The notes: generated by a model from the sequence alone, not told the origin. A stretch of 7,913 nucleotides of DNA from Candidatus Nealsoniibacteriota bacterium (GCA_016181985.1 JACOYG010000016.1:1-7913), one strand, 5' to 3'; shown: positions 1 through 5,765, counted from the first letter of the stretch. Numbers and translations: made by a program.

Positions 1-768
1 ATTATAAGCAGCTGATATCTCTACTCTCCCCTTTTTCTTAAAAATATCATCCTCAACTAAGCGATAAATTTCTAAGTCATTTTTTTGGCTTTGGATAATC
101 TTTAAAAAGTCGCCGTTAATACTCCAGGACGAATTTTTCTTGAGCTCGATCTCTATTGTTTTATTCTCCGGATAAATATGGGTTCCGATGCGGCATTTAT
201 CATTAAAATAATTATCTTTCTTTTTGTAATAAAATGCGATAACGTTGTAGGTTGTGTCGGGAAAAACTTGATGTTTAAAATAATTCATTTCAAGAATTTC
301 AAATTTGCTGAAAAATATATTTCTAATTTTTATTGAATTTTCTGCTGATAAAAAATTAATGGGAACTATAATAATACCCTCATCGCTATCTAGAATAGAA
401 AACAGGGAAATTTGATATAAATCTTCGAACCCGCCTTTTTTGAAATATTCTTCTTTTGTCTTTTGGCCCGCTTTATTTACGTTCAGATATGGAGGATTGG
501 TTAAAACAAATTTATACTGCTGAGGATATTTTATGCTGTCATGGTAAAAAATATCCGTATTATTTACGTATTTTTTATCAATGTCGCAACCCCTCGTTTT
601 CATCGCTCCGTAATTCTTAGCCCACGAAATTAAATCACCGTTACCGGCAAAGGGATCGGTGATGTTTTTCCCTTTTATGAATTTCTCTAAACCATTCAGA
701 ATATAATCTGAATTTTGAGTGAAAAATTGGCCTAATTGTTTTTTTTCTTTAATATCGATGTTCTCCAT
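1..768 (-). CDS. N6-adenine DNA methyltransferase, N-terminal part (C-terminus off window)
   Basis: This reading frame is open from the ATG at 766-768 to base 1, giving 256 codons, so its 3' part lies outside the window. The translation carries the motifs of amino-DNA methyltransferases of the Eco57I/TaqI/HsdM type. These are QLGQFFT at residues 11-17 (motif X), DPFAGNGDL at 38-46 (motif I, SAM binding) and NPPY at 91-94 (catalytic motif IV). The X-I-IV order is that of the gamma class, which transfers a methyl group from SAM to adenine N6. The target-recognition region would be C-terminal and is mostly missing here. The protein is rich in Lys, Asn, Ile and Phe, and the DNA looks more AT-rich than the kinase operon. 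That fits an acquired restriction-modification or orphan methylase gene, but no endonuclease is visible. The start is chosen because motif X begins only ten residues later and a -10 box lies just upstream. Confidence 0.88.
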   Translation of the reverse strand, partial: MENIDIKEKKQLGQFFTQNSDYILNGLEKFIKGKNITDPFAGNGDLISWAKNYGAMKTRGCDIDKKYVNNTDIFYHDSIKYPQQYKFVLTNPPYLNVNKAGQKTKEEYFKKGGFEDLYQISLFSILDSDEGIIIVPINFLSAENSIKIRNIFFSKFEILEMNYFKHQVFPDTTYNVIAFYYKKKDNYFNDKCRIGTHIYPENKTIEIELKKNSSWSINGDFLKIIQSQKNDLEIYRLVEDDIFKKKGRVEISAAYN

Positions 769-774
769 GCCTCT

Positions 775-804
775 ATTATAACAAAAAATCGCCCGGCCTG
801 TAAG
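775..804 (-). promoter_or_regulatory. Promoter for the DNA methyltransferase, overlapping the helicase terminator
   Basis: A perfect TATAAT lies at 775-780 on the minus strand. CTTACA (4 of 6 matches to TTGACA) lies at 799-804 with an 18-base spacer. Only six bases separate TATAAT from the ATG, so transcription would begin at or next to the start codon and the mRNA would be leaderless. The GAGG just before the ATG is too close to act as a normal ribosome site. The -35 region sits in the loop of the helicase terminator. Confidence 0.55.
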
Positions 805-820
805 GGTATAGGGCGATTTT
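783..820 (-). terminator. Intrinsic terminator of the DEAD-box helicase gene
   Basis: On the minus strand AAAATCGCCC (811-820) pairs perfectly with GGGCGATTTT (785-794), giving a 10-bp stem with a 16-base loop. It ends in a run of six T (783-788). It begins 12 bases after the helicase stop codon. Confidence 0.85.
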
Positions 821-831
821 CTGAATAGCGG

Positions 832-2049
832 TTACTCAATAAACGTAAGAGCCGTGCCGCGTTTGTTGTAACGGCCCGTGCGGCCGATGCGGTGGATATA
901 ATCATCGTAAGTTGACGGAATATCGTAATTGATGACATGGCTGATATCGGCGATATCAAGCCCGCGGGCGGCCACGTCGGTGGCAACCAAAATCTGAACG
1001 CGGTTGCATTTGAACATTTCCAACGCCCTTTGGCGCTGAGTGTTATTTTTATTGCCATGGATTGACTCCACCTTAAACCCGCTGCTGTAAAGATTCTTTG
1101 CAAGTTTTTCCACCCCGTGCTTGGTGCGTCCGAAAATAAGCACTTTATTGAATTCTTCTTTGCTTAAAAGATTATTGAGAACTTCCCATTTTGTTTTTCC
1201 CTGATCAATTCTCACAATATCCTGCTCGACATTTTTTGAAGTATCTCTTGTCTTAACCGAAACCCTGACCGGGTCTTTGGTAAATTCCTTAATCATTCTT
1301 TCTATGTCGTTGGAAAGAGTCGCCGAGAAAAAAAGCGTCTGGCGAGTTTTGGGCATCTGGCTCATGATGAAACGCGTATCGTTGATAAAGCCCATGTCAA
1401 ACATTCTGTCGGCTTCATCTAAAACAACGGTATTGAATTGAGACAAGTTAATCATTTTTCTGTTTATCAAATCCTTTAATCTTCCCGGCGTTCCAATAAC
1501 CAAATTATTATTATAGCGAAGTTCAGAAATTTGCCTGCCGATACCCATGCCGCCAACGCAGCAAACGGAAAAAATCCTCATTGCTCTGACAAATGACTTA
1601 AACTCCTGATCAATCTGAACGGCCAGCTCTCTGGTCGGAGCGACGATTAAAATTTTCTCTCTGTAATTTTTTAAAACTTTATTGATAATCGGTAAAAGAA
1701 AAGCGGCTGTTTTACCCGTGCCGGTATCGGCAATGCCCACAACGTCAAAACCGTCAATAATATGATTGATGATCTGATCCTGAATGGGCGTGGGTGATTT
1801 ATATCCCTTATTCGCCACGGCGTTTATTAAACGCTGGTCAATTTTAAAATCCTGAAATTTATTTTTAGGCGCGAAATCATCGATCTTTTCATCGAAAATC
1901 GCTTTATTGATAAATCTGGCGGGATCTATTTTTTGAGCCGGGCGGCCCATCGGCTTTCTGCGGCCCAAACCCGAAAAACCCGCACCCCTATAGTGAGATT
2001 GAAAAAAATATTTCTTAGGTCTTCCGCTGTTAAAACTTCTTGTTTGCAT
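832..2049 (-). CDS. DEAD-box ATP-dependent RNA helicase
   Basis: This 405-residue protein has every motif of the DEAD-box RNA helicase family, which uses ATP to unwind short RNA duplexes during ribosome assembly, RNA decay or cold adaptation. The Q motif is at about 65-91, motif I ADTGTGKT at 107-114, Ia PTREL at 138-142, Ib TPGR at 187-190, II DEAD at 211-214, III SAT at 242-244, V ATDVAARGLD at 356-365 and VI HRIGRTGR at 386-393. The first 60 residues are basic and rich in Gly and Arg, which is likely an RNA-binding tail. The protein ends only 12 residues after motif VI, so it lacks the C-terminal extension of RhlE, DeaD or DbpA and perhaps the last helix of the second RecA domain. No clear Shine-Dalgarno precedes the ATG at 2047-2049, and an internal ATG at residue 34 is a weaker alternative. 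The subfamily cannot be fixed. It has its own promoter and a structured leader. Confidence 0.95.
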   Translation of the reverse strand: MQTRSFNSGRPKKYFFQSHYRGAGFSGLGRRKPMGRPAQKIDPARFINKAIFDEKIDDFAPKNKFQDFKIDQRLINAVANKGYKSPTPIQDQIINHIIDGFDVVGIADTGTGKTAAFLLPIINKVLKNYREKILIVAPTRELAVQIDQEFKSFVRAMRIFSVCCVGGMGIGRQISELRYNNNLVIGTPGRLKDLINRKMINLSQFNTVVLDEADRMFDMGFINDTRFIMSQMPKTRQTLFFSATLSNDIERMIKEFTKDPVRVSVKTRDTSKNVEQDIVRIDQGKTKWEVLNNLLSKEEFNKVLIFGRTKHGVEKLAKNLYSSGFKVESIHGNKNNTQRQRALEMFKCNRVQILVATDVAARGLDIADISHVINYDIPSTYDDYIHRIGRTGRYNKRGTALTFIE

Positions 2050-2073
2050 GATTTTTGTAATGCCGAATCTCTA

Positions 2074-2096
2074 CAAAAAAAGGCCAATCGTGGCCT
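2074..2096 (-). terminator. Terminator-like hairpin in the helicase leader (candidate attenuator)
   Basis: On the minus strand AGGCCA (2091-2096), loop CGAT and TGGCCT (2081-2086) form a perfect 6-bp stem followed by seven T (2075-2081). This has the form of an intrinsic terminator. It lies downstream of the helicase promoter and 24 bases before the helicase ATG. It could be an attenuator, or it could stop read-through from the toxin-antitoxin genes. The shape is seen in the sequence; its function is inferred. Confidence 0.6.
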
Positions 2097-2114
2097 CAAT
2101 TCAGCTACCATAAC

Positions 2115-2143
2115 AGTATACACCAAGACCGGTATTTTGTCAA
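2115..2143 (-). promoter_or_regulatory. Sigma-70-type promoter of the DEAD-box helicase
   Basis: On the minus strand a perfect TTGACA (2138-2143) and TATACT (2115-2120, 5 of 6 matches) are separated by exactly 17 bases. The predicted start near 2108 gives a leader of about 57 to 59 bases. The promoter begins 17 bases after the toxin stop codon. Confidence 0.85.
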
Positions 2144-2160
2144 CATCTTTTACCTCGAAT

Positions 2161-2430
2161 TCAATAAGTTTTGGACGTTCGCCTTTCTACGCGAAAAATA
2201 TAAATTACTCTATCTTCGGACAAAATTTCATAAAAAATGCGGTAGGCGCCAACACGCCTCCGCCAAACATTTTCCTCGCCTTTCATCTTTTCAATATCTC
2301 CAGAAAAGGGATTTAAAGATATCGCTTCAAAAAATTGAAGAATCCGCATTTTATCATTTTGGGGAAATTTTTCGATATCTTTATAAATCCTCTCTCTAAC
2401 CTCAATTTTCCAATTTATTTCGGAACTCAT
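2161..2430 (-). CDS. RelE/ParE-family toxin of a type II toxin-antitoxin pair
   Basis: This 89-residue protein has the size and pattern of the RelE/ParE superfamily. A short N-terminal strand (WKIEV) leads to two helices containing DIEKFPQ. The hallmark region NVWRRRVGAYRIFYEI (residues 54-69) follows, and the protein ends VERRTSKTY (81-89). R64, the basic 83-84 pair and Y89 lie where the catalytic basic and Tyr residues occur in RelE ribonucleases, so ribosome-dependent mRNA cleavage is possible. ParE-like gyrase poisoning cannot be excluded. The ATG at 2428-2430 overlaps the antitoxin gene by 29 bases and has no good Shine-Dalgarno, which suggests translational coupling that keeps toxin below antitoxin. 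The stop codon is TGA. The frame is intact with no sign of decay. Confidence 0.85.
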   Translation of the reverse strand: MSSEINWKIEVRERIYKDIEKFPQNDKMRILQFFEAISLNPFSGDIEKMKGEENVWRRRVGAYRIFYEILSEDRVIYIFRVERRTSKTY

Positions 2431-2629
2431 TTAGATTAATGGTTTTCCCTTTTTTATAATCGCTCCGAGCGCCTTTGAAATCTTTTTTCTGTTCACGAGT
2501 TGGGTTGAAAACTTTAAATGTCTTTACGAATGTTTTCCAGCGGGAAAACTCCTCATATTCTTTTTGAGGAATAATTACCGCTCCGCCGTTTTTTACCATT
2601 TCTCTTGGAATAGTGATAACTTTTTCCAT
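2402..2629 (-). CDS. Antitoxin partner of the RelE-type toxin
   Basis: With the ATG at 2627-2629 this is a 75-residue protein. The longer frame from 2665 is rejected because its first codons fall in the -35 box and upstream of the likely transcription start. The N-terminal part (VITIPREMVKNGG then AVIIPQKEYEEF, residues 4-28) looks like a small dimerising, DNA-binding antitoxin domain of the Phd/YefM or AbrB type. The charged tail (residues 43-75, containing GKTINLNEFRNKL) resembles the toxin-wrapping tails of RelB/Phd-like antitoxins. It would neutralise the overlapping downstream toxin and probably repress its own promoter. The exact antitoxin family is not settled from sequence alone. It ends in TGA inside the toxin gene. 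Confidence 0.8.
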   Translation of the reverse strand: MEKVITIPREMVKNGGAVIIPQKEYEEFSRWKTFVKTFKVFNPTREQKKDFKGARSDYKKGKTINLNEFRNKLEN

Positions 2630-2637
2630 ATAATTAA

Positions 2638-2665
2638 ATAATACCACATTTTTAAATTCTTGCAA
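2638..2665 (-). promoter_or_regulatory. Toxin-antitoxin promoter with extended -10
   Basis: On the minus strand TATTAT (2638-2643, 5 of 6 matches) is preceded by TGG, an extended -10 element. TTGCAA (2660-2665, 4 of 6) lies 16 bases upstream. Eight bases separate the -10 box from the antitoxin ATG, so the transcript would have almost no leader. No Shine-Dalgarno is present. This site fixes the antitoxin start at 2629. Confidence 0.6.
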
Positions 2666-2672
2666 ACGACAC

Positions 2673-2711
2673 CAAAAATAAAAGAGGGCTCAGCTTTTGC
2701 TGAACCCTCTT
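2673..2711 (-). terminator. Strong intrinsic terminator of the kinase/VWA/PK-like operon
   Basis: On the minus strand arms at 2699-2711 and 2682-2694 form a 13-bp stem with one G-T wobble and an AAAA loop. A T-rich tail (TTTTATTTTT in outline) follows. The hairpin begins seven bases after the stop codon of the last operon gene and separates the operon from the toxin-antitoxin promoter. Confidence 0.92.
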
Positions 2712-2718
2712 ATTTTAA

Positions 2719-3675
2719 TTATTTAACGTATGCCTTTCTGAAATTTTCAAAAATATCCACCGCGGTCGTGAGTAGTTGTTCCTTTAAGCAAATCTCGTCG
2801 CAAAGCATCATTTTCCGGTACCCTATATCGTAAAGCCAGGCAAGCTCTGAAAAGTCGGCGCAGGAAGGAACCGATCCGTCTATCACAGACAAGAGCAATC
2901 TTGATCCTGCGCAAGCTTCGGGATCCTTCTCAATTATCAATCGCATTGCGGCCATGATGTCGTGCGGCCGCTCAATTTCAACATACAAATCTCCTCGTGC
3001 GGCTATCAAAGAAATATTCGGCCTCTTTTTGAATTCCCTGGCAATATATTCCAACCCTTTGACGTTCTCTATCTTGAGCATGACTTCTGAATCTTTGCCG
3101 ACAAGCTCGAGAAACTCATCGACGTCCCTTTGGTTCTCCACGTAAGAAAGACAATAGCGCTTGAAGCCGAACTCGGAAACTCTCCTGATCTTTTCCAGTT
3201 CCTGATCGGTAAATTGGCTTCCGCCGACTTGAACGCTTTTGTCCCTTACATAGATAGACTCTCCAGGACGAACCATCATTGAAGGCCCGCCGTCGAAAAT
3301 CAAGCGATAGCCGCCTTCGGTCACCTCATTAAGCACAGCGTAATCTTCCCCTGCTTTCAAGAGTACCACCACCGGAGTTTTTACGCTCACCGGATGATTC
3401 AGGGTGATGTCCAAATAATCGGGATTCAAGTGGACTTCCGTTATTCTGAGCTGTCGCCCCTTTATGTCAAAGAGCAGAGGAATTTTCACTTTATCAAGCG
3501 AACCCATCAAGTTAAGATCCCTCTCCAGCTCGAAATTGGAAATCATCGCGCTGTTCAAGCGTATACCGCAAAGGCGGGAATCCTCTGCGAACAATGGAAA
3601 GTGAGGGAAGCTCGGCCAAAGCGTTACCATGAGATCAACGTTTTTTGGGGGCGGTTTCTTTTTTAAAAACCACAT
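2719..3675 (-). CDS. Reduced pyruvate-kinase-like TIM-barrel protein
   Basis: This 318-residue protein follows the pyruvate kinase fold in order. RLN at 39-41 matches the start of RLNFSHG, FDIKG at 69-73 matches the DTKG motif, and a beta-rich B-domain-like insert spans about 80-150. FTDQELEKI (155-163) and LSYVENQRDV (176-185) match the LTxKD and SFV blocks. KIEN at 201-204, ARGD at 226-229 and PSCADFSEL at 270-278 (matching PTRAEVSDV) follow. Equivalents of the substrate, metal and catalytic residues Arg, Asn, Asp, Lys, Glu and Asp are kept. The catalytic Thr of ATQM appears as Ser263, the K+-ligand Thr of DTKG is Ile, and the Gly after ARGDL is Tyr. The C-terminal regulatory domain is absent (families are usually about 470 residues or more). 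It may be a phosphoenolpyruvate or nucleotide sensor or an altered enzyme rather than glycolytic pyruvate kinase. It is the last gene of the operon. The ATG at 3673-3675 is preferred over TTG at 3681. Confidence 0.8.
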   Translation of the reverse strand: MWFLKKKPPPKNVDLMVTLWPSFPHFPLFAEDSRLCGIRLNSAMISNFELERDLNLMGSLDKVKIPLLFDIKGRQLRITEVHLNPDYLDITLNHPVSVKTPVVVLLKAGEDYAVLNEVTEGGYRLIFDGGPSMMVRPGESIYVRDKSVQVGGSQFTDQELEKIRRVSEFGFKRYCLSYVENQRDVDEFLELVGKDSEVMLKIENVKGLEYIAREFKKRPNISLIAARGDLYVEIERPHDIMAAMRLIIEKDPEACAGSRLLLSVIDGSVPSCADFSELAWLYDIGYRKMMLCDEICLKEQLLTTAVDIFENFRKAYVK

Positions 3676-3682
3676 ATGCAAT

Positions 3683-3688
3683 CCTCCT
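3683..3688 (-). promoter_or_regulatory. Shine-Dalgarno site that sets the PK-like start
   Basis: AGGAGG lies seven bases before the ATG at 3673-3675 but only one base before an in-frame TTG at 3679-3681. The spacing therefore favours the ATG. Confidence 0.85.
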
Positions 3689-3690
3689 TT

Positions 3691-4668
3691 TTAAATAAGA
3701 GGTTTCGCATCTTTGCCGTCTGATTTTTTTCTGATTACCGATTGGCCCGAAGGAAGCATCGGAGGATTCGGCGGAACTATCTTATTTATCTCCAACGAAC
3801 GGTAAACAGCCTCTACTTGATCGGGTTTCTGCCGTTCCTCGATTTCCTTTTTGAAATAATCGACTTTCTGAGTCTCTATGGCCAATATGCCGAAAATAAC
3901 ATCAACAACTCTTTGAGGATCCGAAAGGTCTTTAATGCGGCTTGCGCCCAGAAGATCTTTCCATGCTCCATATATTTCTTTATCTAAAGAACTTATGCTA
4001 TTCCTTAAATTTTCTTCATAAGGCTTTCGTATGAGATACACGGAGAATTTTTTTTGAAGTTCCTTAAAAACAACTTCTGCGGGGAGCTGGCGTTCCAGTT
4101 TAACTTTCGCAAATTCTTCGGCTTGGTCGGGACTGATGTAGGAATACGGCTTCTCATCGCCAATCATTATCAAAACTGGCTTCATGATCGCTCTAGGCAT
4201 AGAAATTTTCCTGGCGCAATAAAGAGCTCCGAGTTCATATGTTTCAGAAAGCTGGCCGCCGCCACGACCCTCGATAACTAGCTCCTCAAGAGCTTTTTTC
4301 ATTTCAATCCCTTTTACAAACTGACGCATTTGAAGGGGGTAATCGTCGCCGTTGGCGTCTCCGATCGCCCCGAAACAGATTTCCATGTCTTCTCCAAGAT
4401 ATTCCGTCTTTAATTCATGATCAAGATACGGCAATTTGGAGAAAATCGTAGCCGGCCATTTGCCCATCGAACCGGTCACGTCGCAGAGGATGACTAACGG
4501 AGTTCTGCTTTGCGTTGTAATTTCATCGGGAACTAAGTCGCGATGAGATTTTTTGCTTGCCTTAGCGGCGGAATAACTCCTTCCAGCCGAAATGTCAAAG
4601 GCTTTTCTTGCCTTTCCAAAATCGTGCCCGCCCCAAATCCCCGGTTCGTAATCTGATGACTCTGACAT
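3691..4668 (-). CDS. VWA (MIDAS) domain protein
   Basis: This 325-residue cytoplasmic protein has no signal peptide or membrane segment. A von Willebrand A domain spans roughly residues 55-215. Strand LVILCDVTGSM (58-68) holds the metal-ion-dependent adhesion site as D63-x-T65-x-S67. AIGDANGDD (101-109) and GRGGGQLSETYE (134-145) follow, and MIGDEKP (168-174) supplies the likely last MIDAS aspartate, D171. The Thr in place of the first MIDAS Ser, with WPATIF just after, is also what I recall of a bacterial VWA subfamily that reads DVTGSM..WPAEIF. The N-terminal segment HDFGKARKAFD (15-25) and SYSAAKA (31-37) looks like a conserved lead-in. The C-terminal 70 residues include a charged helix (about 264-282) and a Pro-rich tail. 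VWA domains bind protein ligands through Mg2+, so a scaffold or adaptor for the co-encoded kinase is the natural inference. AGGAGG (4674-4679) sits five bases before the ATG. Confidence 0.88.
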   Translation of the reverse strand: MSESSDYEPGIWGGHDFGKARKAFDISAGRSYSAAKASKKSHRDLVPDEITTQSRTPLVILCDVTGSMGKWPATIFSKLPYLDHELKTEYLGEDMEICFGAIGDANGDDYPLQMRQFVKGIEMKKALEELVIEGRGGGQLSETYELGALYCARKISMPRAIMKPVLIMIGDEKPYSYISPDQAEEFAKVKLERQLPAEVVFKELQKKFSVYLIRKPYEENLRNSISSLDKEIYGAWKDLLGASRIKDLSDPQRVVDVIFGILAIETQKVDYFKKEIEERQKPDQVEAVYRSLEINKIVPPNPPMLPSGQSVIRKKSDGKDAKPLI

Positions 4669-4673
4669 GTTTC

Positions 4674-4679
4674 CCTCCT
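4674..4679 (-). promoter_or_regulatory. Shine-Dalgarno site of the VWA gene
   Basis: AGGAGG on the minus strand lies five bases before the ATG, within the 15 bases that separate the kinase stop from this start. It supports one polycistronic mRNA with independent, efficient initiation at each gene. Confidence 0.8.
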
Positions 4680-4683
4680 TTTT

Positions 4684-5685
4684 TTATTTTTTCACTCCGG
4701 AGTGCATCCTGCCGAAACATTTTAACCTTACATTCCTAATCTCCTCAAAGAGATTGATTGTTTCCCAGCGCGGACGCGACAAAACATCGCGCACAATCAA
4801 TCTTTTGATAAATTCAACTAATGGTTCGGGAACGGTATTCGGCACCATTTTTCTTGCCGTAGCATGTTCGTCGCCGCCGCTTAAGGCAAAAATCATGGTC
4901 ATACCGAGACTGTAAAAATCAGATTCCGGAACAATCGGCTGGCCCTCCTCTTCTTCAGGAGAGGCGAAGATTGGGGTAAACCCTATGCTTTGCGAATTTT
5001 CACCCGGTTTTACCATTGAAAGTCCGAAATCAACAAGCGCCACCTCATGAGTTTCCTGCACAATAATATTTAACGGTTTCAGGTCCCCGTGGACTACGCC
5101 GTGGTAATGCATGTACATCAGAATATTAAGAATTCTTTCGGTAATCCAGCAAACGGTTTCCGGATTCTGCCTTCCCTCTTCCTCGATAATCTTTGCCCAT
5201 GTTTTTCCTGGAATAAAACTCATGACAAGCGCTACGTTCCCGTCGTCAAGGCGAAACAAATCGCGCATGGCCGGAAGGCCGGTATGCCTTAAATCCCAAA
5301 CCGCGTTGGTTTCATTAATGAGTATCTCTTCATCTTGCGGCGATATCTGACAGCAATGTTTGATGCAAACAAGCTGTTTTGAAATTATGTGTTCCCCTTT
5401 ATAAGTATAGCCATGGCCCCCTTTCGCAATGCGTTCGAGTATGCGGTAACGATTGCCGATAACCTTGCCTGTTATATTTCTCTGTTCTTCATCGTAAGCG
5501 GCTTTTTTCAAGGGGTCGGACAATACCTGAAACGCTTCGTTTATTTTCTTAAAAATCGAATCTTTTCCTTTATAGACATCGGGGTGATATTTCTGCGCAA
5601 GAGTTCGAAAAGCCGCTTTAATAATTTCCGGACTCGCCCGAGGGCTTATCTCCAGAATGCCGTAACAATCTAATGACGTGCTCAT
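4684..5685 (-). CDS. J-domain/serine-threonine protein kinase fusion
   Basis: This 333-residue soluble protein joins two domains. Residues 5-68 form a DnaJ (J) domain with the invariant HPD at 34-36, which stimulates Hsp70/DnaK ATPase, followed by FKKINEAFQVLSDP (45-58). Residues about 80-315 form a Hanks-type kinase. It has a Gly-rich loop GGHG (89-92), ATP-binding Lys109 in VCIK, a probable helix-C Glu125, catalytic loop HGDLKPLN (199-206), DFG (219-221), ASPE (241-244), SDFYSLG (255-261) and the late Arg304. All catalytic residues are present, so activity is expected. HGD instead of HRD makes it a non-RD kinase, which often does not need activation-loop phosphorylation. No membrane segment or sensor domain follows, unlike PknB. 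In eukaryotic GAK the kinase precedes the J domain, so the order here is reversed. It is the first gene of the operon. The ATG at 5683-5685 is chosen over 5700 because AGGAGGG lies five bases upstream. Confidence 0.93.
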   Translation of the reverse strand: MSTSLDCYGILEISPRASPEIIKAAFRTLAQKYHPDVYKGKDSIFKKINEAFQVLSDPLKKAAYDEEQRNITGKVIGNRYRILERIAKGGHGYTYKGEHIISKQLVCIKHCCQISPQDEEILINETNAVWDLRHTGLPAMRDLFRLDDGNVALVMSFIPGKTWAKIIEEEGRQNPETVCWITERILNILMYMHYHGVVHGDLKPLNIIVQETHEVALVDFGLSMVKPGENSQSIGFTPIFASPEEEEGQPIVPESDFYSLGMTMIFALSGGDEHATARKMVPNTVPEPLVEFIKRLIVRDVLSRPRWETINLFEEIRNVRLKCFGRMHSGVKK

Positions 5686-5689
5686 TTTA

Positions 5690-5697
5690 CCCTCCTT
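5690..5697 (-). promoter_or_regulatory. Shine-Dalgarno site that sets the J-kinase start
   Basis: AAGGAGGG on the minus strand precedes the ATG at 5683-5685 at standard spacing. The upstream in-frame ATG at 5698-5700 would place this site inside the coding region and has no comparable site of its own. Confidence 0.88.
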
Positions 5698-5721
5698 CAA
5701 GGTTAAATTTCAAAGAACAAC

Positions 5722-5732
5722 TCTGAATCAGA
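5722..5732 (-). repeat. Small palindrome at the operon transcription start (possible operator)
   Basis: TCTGA-A-TCAGA is a perfect 5-bp inverted repeat around one base. It overlaps the -10 box and the predicted start point of the kinase operon. The position suits a repressor site, but a palindrome this short can arise by chance. Confidence 0.3.
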
Positions 5733-5758
5733 ATAAGATTAATACGGATATTTGTCAA
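5730..5758 (-). promoter_or_regulatory. Sigma-70-type promoter of the J-kinase/VWA/PK-like operon
   Basis: On the minus strand a perfect TTGACA (5753-5758) and TATTCT (5730-5735, 4 of 6 matches) are separated by 17 bases. The predicted start near 5723 gives a leader of about 38 bases containing the Shine-Dalgarno site. The -35 box begins eight bases after the ABC-F stop codon, and no terminator lies between, so read-through from the ABC-F gene is possible. Confidence 0.8.
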
Positions 5759-5765
5759 CACCAAT

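Noticed and set aside
1..768. Complete restriction-modification system
   Set aside because: Only the methyltransferase N-terminus is in the window. No endonuclease, specificity subunit or controller gene is visible.
732..1103. Minus-strand open frame of 123 codons over the end of the helicase gene and beyond
   Set aside because: It overlaps the helicase motif V-VI region in another frame, runs through the terminator and shows no protein-family pattern.
1926..2126. Possible leader peptide or small gene over the helicase leader hairpin
   Set aside because: Its ATG candidates lie at or upstream of the predicted transcription start, it has no ribosome site, and most of it is an out-of-frame reading of the helicase N-terminus.
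1933..2316. Plus-strand frame of 127 codons across the helicase start and the toxin
   Set aside because: It is antisense to two well-supported genes, crosses their promoter and has no recognisable domain.
2630..2665. Twelve-codon N-terminal extension of the antitoxin
   Set aside because: The extension covers the -35 and -10 boxes, so it would not be transcribed from this promoter.
3676..3681. TTG start for the PK-like protein
   Set aside because: It is one base from the AGGAGG site, which is too close. The ATG two codons later has normal spacing.
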